Of a stretch of 64,000 nucleotides of DNA, positions 12,680 through 24,140 are shown piece by piece. The translations under genes and the position numbers were made by a program. The stretch is from the NCBI GenBank assembly GCA_026545765.1, contig CM048842.1, forward strand, positions 18,130,667-18,194,666, written 5' to 3'. This DNA comes from Plantago major (taxonomy: Eukaryota > Streptophyta > Magnoliopsida > Lamiales > Plantaginaceae). The first letter of the stretch is position 1. Every line of letters begins with the position of its first letter. Under the pieces are notes generated by a model, which did not search any database, was not told the origin of the DNA, and was given only the letters and a program-made list of their open reading frames with translations.

Positions 12680-13640
12680 AAACTAGCAAAATGGACTTCG
12701 AACGCATGCGCACGAGCTGAAACACTGTGGCTGTGCTTTTTCTTCTTCTAACGCGTGAGATGCACTCGCCAACATGCTGTTCGCATTCCATGCTGCTCTT
12801 TGGTCTGTTTTGGTTGATTTATTCGCGCCGGTTTGACCCGAATCAACTCCTATTCGATCCCAAACCCTAGGAAACCCTTCCATCCTTTGACATTAGTTGA
12901 GCTGGAATTCACCGCTAAGAACAAATCTAAGGTTTCTCCCTTCATCAATGGTGGGATCTCGCCGCCTTCTTCCTTCATCTCCGATCTAACTTCCTCTTCC
13001 CCCGGATCTGGATCCGGCTTCTCCTTCTCTATCTACTCTTCAACCATGTATGCTTCTAGAGCTTGTCTCCTTGCCAGTTTTCTAGCACGTCAAGCATCAA
13101 TATCCCTTAGCATCCGGTTCGCCCTTTCCTATGCTTTCTCAATAACCTCGACTTGTGGACATGTTAGATTCGCCATGGCAGAGTTGCGTGGAAGCTTGAT
13201 TGATGGATCTTCCATCAACTTAGATACCAAGTGATGGGACACAGATTCCGATGGATAATTCCTGGTTCGAATTATCAAGGATCTCGTTCATTAGAACGAC
13301 CTCTAATAGATTTCTGGCACGAATTAGAAGAAAAGAGAAAAGAACACTTACAAGAAACTAGAATGCTAACAAGGTAGTCACATCTTTCGACGGTGGCACG
13401 TCTTTCAACGGAACATTAACTTCTTTGATATTCAGCTGATTAGGGTTAATCATGATGGTTTTATTTATACTAGCTACCTGACATGATATTTTAGGTAGTC
13501 TATAACTTTAAAGGAAATAAAAGATATGCAAGAATATTGAAAAGATTCTAGTAAATCTACTTGCCTTATCATCTATTTAAGAATCTATCCGTTATGATTT
13601 CTCTAGATCTCTGGCCAAAAGATTAATCCTAACTGTATTA
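12680..13640 (-). mobile_element. Gypsy LTR element fossil: LTR, primer site, gag start
   Basis: Minus-strand fossil of a Ty3/Gypsy element. The 5' LTR lies at 13235 to about 13640 and ends CCCATCA (minus strand). It is followed at once by a TTGGTATCTAAG primer-binding-like site, similar to the initiator-tRNA-Met type. After a short leader comes gag-like coding sequence with the characteristic 'ARKLARRQALEAYM' and an acidic/proline stretch 'PDPDPGEEEV', ending near 12680-12830. The LTR core with its TATA region (about 13455-13520) is shared with the LTR at 61125-61616, so both belong to one family. Only one LTR is present. It is old and broken, with several breaks. Confidence 0.65.
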
Positions 13641-14704
13641 AATAACTATATAGATAAGTAAAGAGATAAGTAAAGGCGAAATTAGAAAGTAGTACAAGGT
13701 TAGGAGAAAAAATTGATTAAGAAACAATCCACTTTTTTGTTGTTGATCATGGTACAACATTGTCAAATGAGTGGTTATGATTGATTATTGAAAAATATGA
13801 AGAGACAATCATACACTTTCCAATATCAGTTACAAAATTCATTACGAAGATATTAATTGAGTTGGAGTAAATGCAGAATGTAACTGTAGACACATATAAT
13901 ATTCTTTTAGACATATGTCAACACCTATACATAAAATGTCTGTAGCATTAACGGACATGTTCAGAATCTGTCACTTATAGACACATATCAATACTCTTCC
14001 AGACATATGTTAGTGCCGGTACTAACATATGTTCGTGATATATGGACATGTTCATAATCTTCACTTGTAGACTTGTTTATTAACATATTAAATATGAAAT
14101 ATGAAGTTTTGCATAAACAAAACATAATGGACAGCGTGGAAAGTTGAATATATTAATAGATGTTTGAATTAACTTGGTTTTGGTAACTTTAATTTGTAAA
14201 ATTTAGGCTAAAGGGTATAAGTGGAAGATTAATCATGACTTTGTACTAGAATCAATAAAATTTGTTTAGATAGTCCACAATCAATATAAAGTTATAAAGT
14301 TGTATACTTCCTACAACTTTCCCCAAGATCTAAACTAATTAAGGATAAGGATAATAGAGAATATAATAAATATCAGAAAAGATCTTGCAATATCTTCTAG
14401 TAGATTCTTTACGCACCTAGACGCCCCGGACGTACACGCACTATGGGAAACTCGTATGAACTAGCCCAAATATTCAACCGAATGACATTGTATTTTCAGC
14501 AAAAGAGGCCCAATTGATGACCTAATTGAGTTCGCGCACTCTGGTGTGATGGACCAAAAAGTCGATGCTCATCATATTTTGATTTCTTCCATGGCAAGCT
14601 GAGATGGAAAAATCCAATCGCATAGTGGAATAGTTATGTATTTAAATGTAATTTTAATCTAGGTGTTGTTTTATAAAAACGATTAGAACACCCGAGGTGA
14701 CGAA

Positions 14705-14761
<57 letters not shown>

Positions 14762-15520
14762 TGGATAACTACCAATTTCATTCTAATTTGACAATTTTGT
14801 ATGTAAAAGTTACAGTTTCAAAATATAATACCACTCTCACTTAATATATGTACTTGTGTTTATTATCTTTCTTTCATCAATCATCATCCTGAATTGGAGA
14901 GAAGAAACACGAGCTAGGAATTATCCTCCATGGTTTTGTTTATGTATATTTCTCCTTCTGCTTCTTAATTTGGATCTAATTTTGTTACTATTCCTCCATG
15001 GAGTTGATAGTTGATATTGAGCGCAAGAGCAGATTCCAGAAAATTAGCTAGCTAATGATGATGCTGAATTTGTATAGAATAGAGGATGAAGAAATCCTGT
15101 TAATCGATAGCAAACAAAGTAAATAATGATGAATGAAATTCAAGCTGCTGGAGTCTGGACAAATGCTTTCCTGGATTTTTTATTATTATTAAATATAATG
15201 TTTTATTAATGTCTCATGCGCAATTTTTTAATTTTATCATAAAATTGAATCTATTTTACATTAGCTAAAATCTATTATATTTTCATTTTAGTCCAAAGTA
15301 TTTTGCAAAGAGACACGTGTTGTTTAATTAAGGCACCACGTGTTGAAGGATACCTAATTTTGACAATGATAAACCTAATGTAACTAAAATCGGACCGTCA
15401 CAATTAGAACTACCATTTTCAAAAATATTAGTAAAACTTAAGTAATACATATTATATCTTTTCGAAATTTGTTTCCTGAAATATAATGCAATAACACACG
15501 TACTCTGTTACCTAAATTCT
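13641..15520. other. AT-rich spacer
   Basis: No gene-like frame is seen. Around 13890-14060 a short motif (ACATATGTCAATACTCTTCTAGACATATG-like) recurs three or four times in degenerate form. Nothing else is recognised apart from the AT microsatellite listed separately. Confidence 0.4.
14712..14758. repeat. (TA)n microsatellite
   Basis: An uninterrupted TA dinucleotide run of about 47 bp. Likely length-polymorphic between individuals. Confidence 0.95.
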
Positions 15521-15529
15521 ACTTGATTA

Positions 15530-16190
15530 AAGTGGATAACTATTGGAGTTGTGTAATTGAGTACTTAATTAAATTTAAATTGGACTCATTTGTAATATAT
15601 ATGTAAATTAGACTTTAATTACAAAAAACAATCTGCCTTTTCCAATTAAATTACAATCTTAATTCAACCCCAACAAAAACAATTCATCATTTAAAAAAAA
15701 AATACAAATTTAGCTTCTCTAATTAAATTCCAAGCAGTAATTCATCCTAATAAAATCAATTGAAAGAAAATGATAACCAATATTTCTTCACCATTTTCTC
15801 CAATTGAATTAAAAACATATCAATTCGCACTGATTCAACCTTAATTCAACTCAAAAAACTACAATCAATTATACACCATCCGTTCTTTTTAAAGGTTTAC
15901 ATTTTGGTTTTTTTTTTTAAAGTTTAACGTTTCTTATTTTGAAAATCCACTATCTACATTTAATAACTTTTAAATACTTTCTTTCATACTTTATCTCTTA
16001 TCTCTCTTACTTTTTCTATAATCTCTTACTTTTTACCATCTACTTACTATTTTATTCCATTTCCTTAAAATTCACACCAAAACAAAATGTAAACCTTCTA
16101 AAAAACTGAATGAAGTAATAAACAACAATATTAATTATATTCATATATTGTTTTTATTATTTATAACGACATGTTATCACGTTTTTTTTT
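15530..16190 (+). mobile_element. Helitron-like element, plus orientation, carrying a nested Stowaway
   Basis: The left part (15535-15620, starting ACTATTGGAGTTGTGTAATT) is the reverse complement of the right ends of the two elements at 17354-18220. The following Asn/Lys-codon-like AT-rich stretch continues the match, up to a GACATGTTATCACG end near 16180. A Stowaway MITE (15874-16115) interrupts it, so the Helitron-like copy is the older of the two. It is non-coding and non-autonomous. Ends are approximate. Confidence 0.5.
15874..16115. mobile_element. Stowaway-type MITE
   Basis: 242 bp. The left end is CACCATCCGTTCTTTTTAAAG and the right end in reverse is CTTCATTCAGTTTTTTAGAAG; both run on into GGTTTACATTTT. 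It is flanked by TA on both sides, the Stowaway target. It is nested in a Helitron-like element. Confidence 0.7.
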
Positions 16191-16239
16191 TTACAGTTAA
16201 TAGAGCTCTGAGACGAAACATGGATGTCATTAAAAATGC

Positions 16240-16430
16240 TTTATTGTCAAAGCGTTTGTAGTCGAGTGGCAAGCTGAGACACCCTGTACCCAAGAGGTCA
16301 CGGGTTCAATCTCGAAAATTAGTGATTATTTCTCTGTATAGAGAACCATTGAAATGGTGTTTGGAGAGTTATTGATGATAAAATTTCAAGGGTAAGTATT
16401 GTGATTGTAATATTGTATCTAAAAAAAATC
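16240..16430 (+). mobile_element. tRNA-derived SINE
   Basis: The head is tRNA-like with an internal RNA polymerase III promoter. The A box lies in TAGTCGAGTGGCAAGCTGAG (about 16258-16277) and the B box in GGTTCAATCTC (about 16303-16313), with the usual spacing. A tRNA-unrelated body follows, ending in TTGTATCTAAAAAAAA. A related head occurs inverted at 21505-21605. Confidence 0.65.
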
Positions 16431-17149
16431 TTTATTTTTTTTCTTGTTCCAAATTGACAGTTCGAAATGGTGGAAAGTTATTGTCACCACGTACAACTTC
16501 CAATCAAACCAAATTAACAAACAACAAAATCCCAATATTAATTATATCTGTGTCCCAACAAATTCAGTTTTTTTGTAGTGGTGGTTCCAGACTTCCAGTT
16601 TCCAGCAAGAGATAGTAAAAACACTGAACATTATTGATATGAGCTGGCAAATTGATGAAGGATGGCGATTTGCATGTTCTGGAGATATATTTTGTACATA
16701 CTTTGTAACCGTTTGGCAGAGACCATATATTCATTTGGATGGACCGATGGACCAATATTTATAATTAGTATGGACTATGGACCCGACAAGAAATCTCAGA
16801 AACTTGTTGTCATCTTTATTATTTACAATAATTCTACTTTGAAAGGATATCGTTTTGCTACAATGATTGAAAATGTTAGATAATTGTTTCATGTATGTAA
16901 AACGTGGCCACGTAGACTTCCCCAAGCATTGCTTTCTAGCCCTGTCATACTCACCAAAATTTGAGAAAAGCTCTACCGAGATTATGATGGACATATCTTG
17001 AATATAATAGAAGTTATGAGTGTGTAATAATTACTAGTTAAAACTCTAACAATGGTTGTTATTCACTCATCAGTGTTGTGAATCGGAAATTCAAATCTTC
17101 CAAAGTCTTAAAAGGACCTTGTTTGAAATTCAAATCTTCACCGAGTAAA
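16431..17149. other. Spacer, nothing recognised
   Basis: Overlapping plus and minus frames (16564-16994) show no known domain. The region is probably non-coding. Confidence 0.35.
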
Positions 17150-17353
17150 AAAGTTCAAGTTTGACTTACTTGATTTTGACGGTTCTAGCACAAATTTCCT
17201 CAATAAGATCCCAAACCTCATTAGCAGTTTTAGCACCGTACAATGCTGTTAGGAGTGGATGTAATGATGATATTTCTAGCTTGACCATCCAACCTATTCC
17301 TTTTTACCCGTTCAACAGTTTTCTAAGTTTTGGTTTAAGTGAATCTTCATCAT
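17150..17353 (-). mobile_element. Copia gag (UBN2-like) fossil fragment
   Basis: The minus-strand translation resembles the UBN2 gag part seen intact-ish at 53940-54227. Both contain 'GQARNI'-like and 'EIWDLIEEICARTVK'-like stretches in the same order. This is a short relic of a Copia element of the same broad group. It ends where the Helitron-like element begins at 17354. Confidence 0.55.
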
Positions 17354-17775
17354 CTAGGACGTGATAACACGCTACGCATCTTATTGTGACACCTAGTTAT
17401 ATATGATGGATGAAGTATACAAATGTAAGTAATATCGTTGTTTCTAATAATAGATTGCCTTTTTTTGAGTGGTTTAGGTTAGTGCAAATTGAACTGTTTT
17501 AATTTAATTGAAGAATAAAGATTGGTTGTCGTTGTTTTTTTTTAAATGATAAATTGATTTTGTTATTATGGATTTAAATTTAATTGGAGAAGACATATTA
17601 TATTTTTTTAATGAAGATTTTGTTGGGGTTAATTGGGGTTTGGAATTTAATGGGAGAATATATGTTGTTTTTTATAATTAAAATCTAATTTACATGTATA
17701 TTACAAATGTGTCCAATTTAACTTAAATTGAATATTCTATTGCACAACTCCAATAGTTGTCAAAATATATATATA
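17354..17775 (-). mobile_element. Helitron-like element A (minus orientation)
   Basis: About 420 bp. The 3' end (minus strand) reads a degenerate GCGTAGCGTG hairpin followed by CTAG at 17354-17357. It is a diverged copy of the neighbouring element at 17776-18220 along its whole length, in the same orientation and head to tail. It is non-coding. Confidence 0.55.
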
Positions 17776-18220
17776 CTAGAACATGAAAGCACGCTACGCG
17801 TGTTATTGTGGCACCTGGTTAAAAATAATATAATAGGTTACCTTATAAGTAATATTATTGCTTCTGATAATTGATTGCATTTTTTCGAGTTGAATTAGGG
17901 TTTGGGTTAATGTAAATTGATCATTTTAATTTAATTGGAAAACATGAATAACGGAGATTGGTGTTTTCTTTAATGATAAATTGATTTTGTTGTGATTGAG
18001 TTAGGTTCTTGGAATTTTATTGGAGAAGACATGTTGAGTTTTTTATAATGATGAACTGATTTTGTTAGGGAGGAATTAGAGCTTGTAATTTAATTAGAGA
18101 AGACATGTTGGTAATTTATAATTAAAGTCTAAGTTACATATATATTACAAATGAATACAATTTAACTTAAATTAAGTACTCAATTACACAACTCCATTAG
18201 TGGTCCACTTATATATATAC
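17776..18220 (-). mobile_element. Helitron-like element B (minus orientation)
   Basis: The minus-strand 3' terminus ends CACGCGTAGCGTG (hairpin), then about 10 nt, then CTAG (17776-17779), followed by T. This is the hairpin plus CTRR/T signature of Helitron 3' ends. The body matches element A. The other end, near 18200 (ACTCCATTAGTGGTCC), matches the left end of the inverted copy at 15535. No Rep/helicase gene is present. Confidence 0.6.
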
Positions 18221-18511
18221 TGTAATATACACTATAACTAGTACTAACCCGTGGCAATGCCACGGTATAGTTTACTTTTAATGATAAATAAAAATGGATG
18301 ACAATATAAATTAGTCGAGAAAATAAAATAGTCAAACTTATGTAAACAATGTTAGTCGTTGTGTCGGTGGTAGTCCTTCTTCATCCAATACTATATCATT
18401 GAATCTTTTTTTTATGCTAACTATAGAAAATTTAAAAGTACGACTCATGGATATGCTTTAAAAGGGGTAGAATCCAACCTTAAACCCGTTCAGGACCCGA
18501 TGGATTGGAGA

Positions 18512-18668
18512 GTATATGCCCCGTTATGGAGATCAAGAAAGTAGAGAGAAGATCGAAGAGAGTTTCCCCACATAGAGAGTATCAGATAGCCCCCTCCGGG
18601 GCCCGTTATGGATCAAAAAAAGTAGAGAGAAGATCGAAGAGAGTTTCAAGCAGAGAGTATCTGCCCCA
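18512..18668. repeat. 82-bp direct tandem duplication
   Basis: Two copies of a unit containing CGTTATGGA-ATCAA-AAAGTAGAGAGAAG start at 18522 and 18604. A third, more distant copy is in the related Helitron at about 35130-35200. The duplication creates overlapping open frames on both strands that I regard as non-genic. Confidence 0.75.
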
Positions 18669-18682
18669 CCATGGAAAAATGT

Positions 18683-18916
18683 ACTCCGTCTCGAGAACTT
18701 CATACATTGTAGCGATTTTATGTGAAAAGCTAAAGTATTGATAGAATATAATAAAGGTGGGATAAAGTGTATTTTTAGTGTCAAAGTGTGTAATTTGAGT
18801 GAAAAATTGAGATTATTTATTATTTGTTAGGTGTGGGTAGCTTTATTTTTTGGTAATGTATAAAGTTCTATGGGACGGCTAAAAATGACTAATGTATGAA
18901 GTTCTGCGGGACGAAG
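18683..18916. mobile_element. Stowaway-type MITE
   Basis: The left end is CTCCGTCTCGAGAACTTCAT and the right end in reverse is CTTCGTCCCGCAGAACTTCAT, with TA at the left flank (right flank TG, probably mutated). It is the same subfamily as 34183-34429. Confidence 0.65.
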
Positions 18917-19174
18917 TGAATAATTTTTACTAAATTAATCATAAAATGTTGCGGTAAGGTCTTGTTACAAAGATATGGAACGGGTTAGAGTATATGCCAG
19001 ACCGGACCTAAACATCATTATTTCGAGCAGGGTTGAATTCGGGTTGGATAAAACTCGATCCGTTTAAAATTAAAATAACGAAATACCACTGTAGTAAGAT
19101 ATAGGCCGAGATGAAAACATGCAAATCTTGTCAAGAGACTGTCTCTAGGCCTAACTCACCACTTTTGTTATATA

Positions 19175-19440
19175 CTCCCTCCGTCCCAAACTCAAAACTT
19201 TCCATTTTCCGTTTTGGTCCGTTCCAAACTAAACTTCTCCCTCTTTAAATAGAAAATTTCTCTCCTACTTTATTGACATATTTCCTATTTTATTTACTAT
19301 CTCTCATATTTTAATCACACTCTTTGAGTACTTTATTTACTATTTTTGCTACTTTATTCATATCTCTCCTACTTTATTCACTTTATCTTAAAACTTGTGC
19401 CCGGACCAACATGAAGTTGTGTCCGGGACGACAGAGGGAG
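19175..19440. mobile_element. Stowaway MITE
   Basis: 266 bp with classic CTCCCTCCGTCCC at the left and an inverted copy (GGGACGACAGAGGGAG) at the right, flanked by TA/TA. Inner inverted matches (AACTTTCCATTTTCC and similar) are typical of the family. Confidence 0.9.
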
Positions 19441-20053
19441 TACATGGGTTTGAGTAAGTCTTCTGAGAGACCATCTCTATATAAATTATCAAGAGACTAA
19501 CATATACTGTCAAGAAAATCATTGATGTTATTGCCCTCATGTCTTCTTCATTCAATAATATATCACCGTGTCTTTTTATGGTACGACTAATGAAGATGGA
19601 TATGCTTTTCAAGATTATGATCCAATTCCCGAACCCGTTCAGGACCTGACGGGTTGAAAACATGTACTTTTATATCGGATCATGTACCCGTACCAGACCT
19701 GTTAAGTAGTAACTGATACACATTCTTAACAAGCTGTACTCCTCAAACCAAAAAAATAAAATAAATGTGTAAATAACGCAATTTACAGGGTTGGCTCCCA
19801 GCAACCCTCGGGTGGTATGTGGTCCTTCATCTCACACACAAAAAAAAATTACGAATATAATTTCCCATATTATGGCAGTCTTTTGCACCCACCGACAATC
19901 CCCCGAAAAAATATACATTATATTAACTTAATCATACAATGTTGCGGTTTGAAACGGTTCGGATATATGCCCGACCCGGACCTGAACAACACTATGATCC
20001 CACCCAACCCAAATTCATTCAGGACCCGACGACCGACGGGATGATAACATATA

Positions 20054-20302
20054 CTCCCTTTGTCTCGAACTCAACTTTCCACTTTCCGCTTTAATCCGTC
20101 CCAAACTCAACTTTTCCTTCCTAATTTGGAAATTTAAATACCCACTATCATTATAATAATACTATCTCTACTACTTTATTTACTATATTTCCTACTTTAT
20201 TCTCTCTCTTTCCCAGTTTATTATCTTCTCTCATACTTTATTCATTCTTTTCTTAAAACTTGTGCCCCGACCAACGGAAAGTTGAGTCCGGGACGGAGGG
20301 AG
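20054..20302. mobile_element. Stowaway MITE
   Basis: 249 bp, CTCCCTTTGTCTCG at the left and GTCCGGGACGGAGGGAG at the right, TA on both sides. It is the same subfamily as 19175-19440, and both sit in Helitron-like element C. Confidence 0.9.
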
Positions 20303-20929
20303 TATTTTATATCGGGTCATCTACTCGTACCAGACCGGTTAATTAGTAACCGATATATGTTCTTAAATTAAGATTATATCCCTCCGAACAAAAATAAAAT
20401 ACAAAAGTATATAACGCAATTAACATGGTTGGTCAACCAATGCTCCTGGTGGTATGTGGTTCCCCACCCCATACACAAATAATATTATTTTACAAATATA
20501 ATTTCACATGTTACGGTTTTTTTTTTGCACCCACCCCCAGCATACCTCCTCCCCTCCCCCGGGAAAAATGTACATTTTACTAATTTAACCATAAAATGTT
20601 GTAGTCTGGATCTTGTTACAGAGGTGTGGAGAGGGTTTGAGTATATGACCGACCTGGACCTGAACATCATTACTGTGAATGGGTTTGAATTCGGGTTGGA
20701 TGGAACCCGACCAATTTAAAGGTAAAATGACGTAATTCCAATGCAGTAAGATATAGTCCGACATGTGCTCAATAGTGTCCCTGACTCTTGTAAGATTCTT
20801 ATCTCATATGCTCTTTTTTATTTTTTTGAGTAGTTATTGATTAAAAAAAGTGATGTTTCAAACAAAACAATCTTGTTTTGTGATATCTTATTATACTTTT
20901 TGTATGCAGTTAACAAAAACTGTTGAGAC

Positions 20930-21110
20930 CAACAGCTATTGTCTCAAGTGGTAATGGACTTGAGTTCACTTAAGCAAGGTGATCTCAGGTTCGAGCCTTG
21001 TGGATGTAAAAAATACCGCTAGGAAAGCCGCACCCTAAAAAAGGATCCGATAGTGTTCGGCTGGATTAGTCGCATTTAGCGGATACCAGTGAGAAACTCA
21101 AATCTAAAAT
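20930..21110 (+). mobile_element. tRNA-derived SINE, second family
   Basis: A Pol III-like head: the A-box region TCTCAAGTGGTAATGGACTTG and B box GGTTCGAGCCT at about 20989-20999. The body ends near TAGCGGATACCAGTGAGAAA. The head differs from the SINE at 16240, so this is a separate family. Confidence 0.55.
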
Positions 21111-21149
21111 TTGAAGATTTAAGAGATTTAATTACGAAAGAACAATCAA

Positions 21150-21345
21150 TTTCAATTATACAACATGTTGGGATTCAAAACCTTGAACAAATTCAAATGT
21201 TAATTTTGCTGTCAACCCTTCCGCAGTTTCAACAACCATAAGACATAAAATTTTGACGCTAAACAATAACATTGCCCTCATGATCCCTAACAACAACACT
21301 AATAACGCCTAGATTCGGGCTCTGCTCAACCGTAAAGTCAAAATT
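21150..21345 (-). pseudogene. RNase H-like (RVT_3) relic, LINE-associated
   Basis: The minus strand contains 'SPNLGVISVVVRDHEGNVIV' (about 21259-21320), which closely resembles the start of the plant RNase H-like domain (usual form GIGVVIRDHEGNVL-A) that terminates many LINE polyproteins. The following stretch continues the family only in shifted frames. It is a short dead fragment. Confidence 0.55.
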
Positions 21346-21504
21346 ATAATTGGACATCTCAATAACTATTAATTTCATTTTAAATGAATGGAGCGGTATT
21401 AAATATTTATTATATTTTTTTTGATATACAATATTATAATTACAATATTTATGATTGGACAACTTTACCATCAATAAATTCTCTAATAACATTTCAAACA
21501 TTTT

Positions 21505-21605
21505 CTATATGGAAAAAATAATCATCCATTTCGGGGATCGAACCCGTGACCTCTTGGGTACGGGTTATCTCAGCTTACCACTCGGGTACTAACACTATGA
21601 CAATA
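21505..21605 (-). mobile_element. tRNA-derived SINE head, inverted
   Basis: On the minus strand it reads TAGTACCCGAGTGGTAAGCTGAG (A-box region), then ACCCAAGAGGTCACGG, then B box GGTTCGATCCC. This matches the head of the SINE at 16240-16430 closely. Only the 5' part is clear. Confidence 0.6.
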
Positions 21606-21689
21606 TTAAATATTTAATAAATACTATATTTTTAAAACTCCAATATTTTATTTTATATTATTTAATAATTTATTTAATTAATAATAATA

Positions 21690-22560
21690 TTCAAATTGTT
21701 GTCTATGGATTCGTCTTGTCACGATGAATCTAATATATGCTTGAATATATTTAAGAGTTTTGTAGATAAGTTCATATAAATGTCTTCAACTAATAAATTT
21801 CATTAATAAATTTATATTTATTTTAATGAATAAATGATTTATTTAATTAATTAAAATATATTTCGGAGTTTTGTAGCTGAATTCATATGGGACTTAATAA
21901 AAACTATATACTATGCGATCAAAATACTAAAAATAAATAGTGAAAGTTATAAGGTGCATTGCATTTTGAATATTAAAATGTTCCATAGTTTATTTTTAAA
22001 ATTTAAATTTACACAACCGATATATATATCATTTAATAAATTTATATCTTATTTTAATGAATAAAATATTTATTAATAATTATATTTATAATTGGTGTCT
22101 ACGGATTCGTTTCATCGTGATGAATCCAAATATATGTTCAAAATATTTTTCGAAGTTTTGCAGATAAAACTATATGAGATTTAATAAAAACTACACATGT
22201 AGTGAACATACTAAAAATATAAATAGTGGAAGTTATAAGATACATTTCATTGTCAAGAATAAAATGTTCCAAGGCTTATCTTCCAAATTTAGAATTTACA
22301 CAACCAATAGATATCATTTAACAAATTGATTTTTTTATTTTAATATATAAGTAATTTATTTAATTAATAATAACATATAAGATTGGTGTATATGGATTCG
22401 TCCTGTCGCGGTGAATCGAAATATATGTTCAAAATATTTTTTTGGAGTTTTGAAGGTAAAGTTATACGTGATTTAATAAAAACTATGTATACAGTTAACA
22501 TACCAAAAATAAATTGTACACTTGTAAATTACTATTTTTTTTTTTTGCTTTCATTTTGTG
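21690..22560. repeat. AT-rich tandem array, three diverged copies
   Basis: Copies start with GGATTCGT-(T/C)-TGTC-C-(A/G)TGAATC at about 21708, 22103 and 22394 (spacings 395 and 291 bp). Each continues with ATATATGTTCAAAATATTTTT, GAGTTTTG, and ATTTAATAAAAACTA in the same order. Non-coding; it could be a small satellite-like array or an internally repeated element. Confidence 0.7.
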
Positions 22561-22679
22561 AATGGAACTTCATGAAATTCAAAGAGAAATGCCACATCAT
22601 AATTTGTCAATGTGGCATGCCTCTTTAATCACATATGTCACCACTTTTATTATATATTTAGATAATGATAATTTTTTAG

Positions 22680-23640
22680 TACCTCGTTTTTCAGAAGACT
22701 GATCACCCTTGTCTTTCTCAGCAACAAATTATGTAGCTTCTTCCAATTTTTTGGCAACTTTGCCATTTGACACCGAGTAGGCTCCTTTCTTTTGCGTGAT
22801 ATCATGAATTGAACCAATCTTGATTACAATAACTATTTTATCACTAATGGATTTTAAGTCTAGCATCATGTTGTTTTTTCATTTTTCTTTAAAATTTTCT
22901 GGCTTGAGAACTAGAGCATCATTGAGAGATATGATTTAGCAAACACATTAAAGAAACAACTCAAGTGCAAATGGTGATTATAATAAACAACAATTAAAAG
23001 GAATTTAGGTTCAGTGTCCAAGTTTAAAATAACTGTGACCCTGATACCAATTGTTAGCCCCTCCTTACACAACAAGGTTAAATAATTGGGGGGATATTTT
23101 ACAGCAAGTGTATCGATTGCTGGTGCTTATAATCAGAGTGCGGAAGACTTAGTTAATTGTTGAATGTGAGACTTCAGTAAGCAATTAATTAAATATTGAT
23201 GTGCTCAAATTAATTACTTTAAAACTACAATAATTAAAGCATTGTTGAGTACACAACTTTTAACAACAAATTCGTTCTTAATGAGTTAATTAGGGAACTA
23301 AGCGTTATAGAGTTCAAAATGTGAGTCTTTGCAAAACAAATAAACAATTTGTTAAGTGAAATTATACTAACAATTAAACTAAACAAAAGCAGAAAGAATC
23401 GATAACGAACTATTAATTTGGAGGAATAATGAACACGATAGTGATGATCAGGATACACGTAAACAGGTTATAACCATGACTTTAGTACGATTGACACGTG
23501 TTATTTGTCCAACAATCGTTAATGAGATCTTAACCAATTCATTTTTAAAGTTGTAGACTAGCGAAATTATCTACTTGTCGGCGATAATTCGTAACCAAAC
23601 AATTTAAAGATTTTAGACTAGTAAATCGAATTAAACAGGT
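22680..23640 (-). mobile_element. Copia LTR element fossil: LTR, primer site, gag start
   Basis: On the minus strand an LTR (from about 23640 down to 23052, ending ...GGGGCTAACA) is followed by TGGTATCAG (23041-23049), an initiator-tRNA-Met primer-binding site, and then gag-like sequence with 'ALVLKPENF' near 22900. The same gag start is seen in the large element at 54142-54393 ('APVLKPENYEKWRNNM'). The LTR shares 'CTTATAATCAGA..GCGGAAG' with that element. It is broken and partial, with several breaks. Confidence 0.6.
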
Positions 23641-23679
23641 TTCACAAAGATTTTGAACTAGCTCAACTCGTAGGAATGA

Positions 23680-24140
23680 TTTCTATCGCTTGCAATGCTT
23701 ATTTTCCAGTGACTGGTTCCAAAGCCATGAATCATCCTCAGCTTCATCATTTATCGGATTTTGAATGGTATCCGCCACTATTTCTTCTATGCGCTGAACT
23801 TCGTAACATTTATTGTTTTCACTGGAAAAATCTAGCAAGTTATTCAGGTCCATTTTGTGTCGATAATGTATACCAGTAATCAAGTTCTCAAGCTCACTAA
23901 TGTCTTCTCCTTAAATTGTATCATTTAAACCACTTGAGCCGGTTTGATTCGCCGAACGAATTTTGTAGTGTCGAAAGCAATTTGCTATGGCCTCTTGTTG
24001 CACATTCACTGTCCAAGCTGAGACGGCTAGATTGATAACATTTAAAATATTTATCTTTTCGGGAAAAGAATTGTCCAACTCATAGCCTTCCAAAAATCTT
24101 ACAGTAAAATCTTTTGCGATAGTACACATTAAAGGCACCT
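23680..24140 (-). pseudogene. Tc1/mariner pogo-like (CENP-B/jerky type) transposase relic
   Basis: The minus-strand frame at 23911-24138 reads 'FPEKINILNVINLAVSAWTV..QQEAIANCFRHYKIRS'. This is the conserved end of the DDE domain of pogo/Tigger-type transposases (usual form: INVLDAI--A--AW--V--ETI-NCFR-CG). The downstream frame 23683-23883 is the variable tail. The catalytic part of the transposase is absent from this window, so it is a truncated DNA transposon relic. Confidence 0.65.

Larger units (their letters stand above)
18238..20780 (-). mobile_element. Composite Helitron-like element C with nested MITEs
   Basis: The minus-strand 3' terminus has the hairpin CCGTGGCATTGCCACGG followed by GTTAGTACTAG and then T, a textbook Helitron 3' end at 18238. 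Inside, two modules recur: a 'TTGTTACA..GAGTATATGCC..GACCGGACCTGAACATC' module at about 18940-19130, 19910-20045 and 20575-20770, and a 'GTTGG..CCAACAA..GGTGGTATGTGG' module at about 19785 and 20427. Three Stowaway MITEs (18683, 19175, 20054) are nested in it. The same family, shorter, is at 34599-35290. The far end is not sharply defined. No coding capacity. Confidence 0.55.

Noticed and set aside
12833-13234. 133-codon Ser-rich plus-strand ORF
   Set aside because: It is the shadow of minus-strand Gypsy gag sequence, which reads sensibly in the other direction.
16258-16320. A possible tRNA gene
   Set aside because: A and B boxes are present, but the arms do not pair as a tRNA, and a related copy is dispersed in the window, so it is a SINE.
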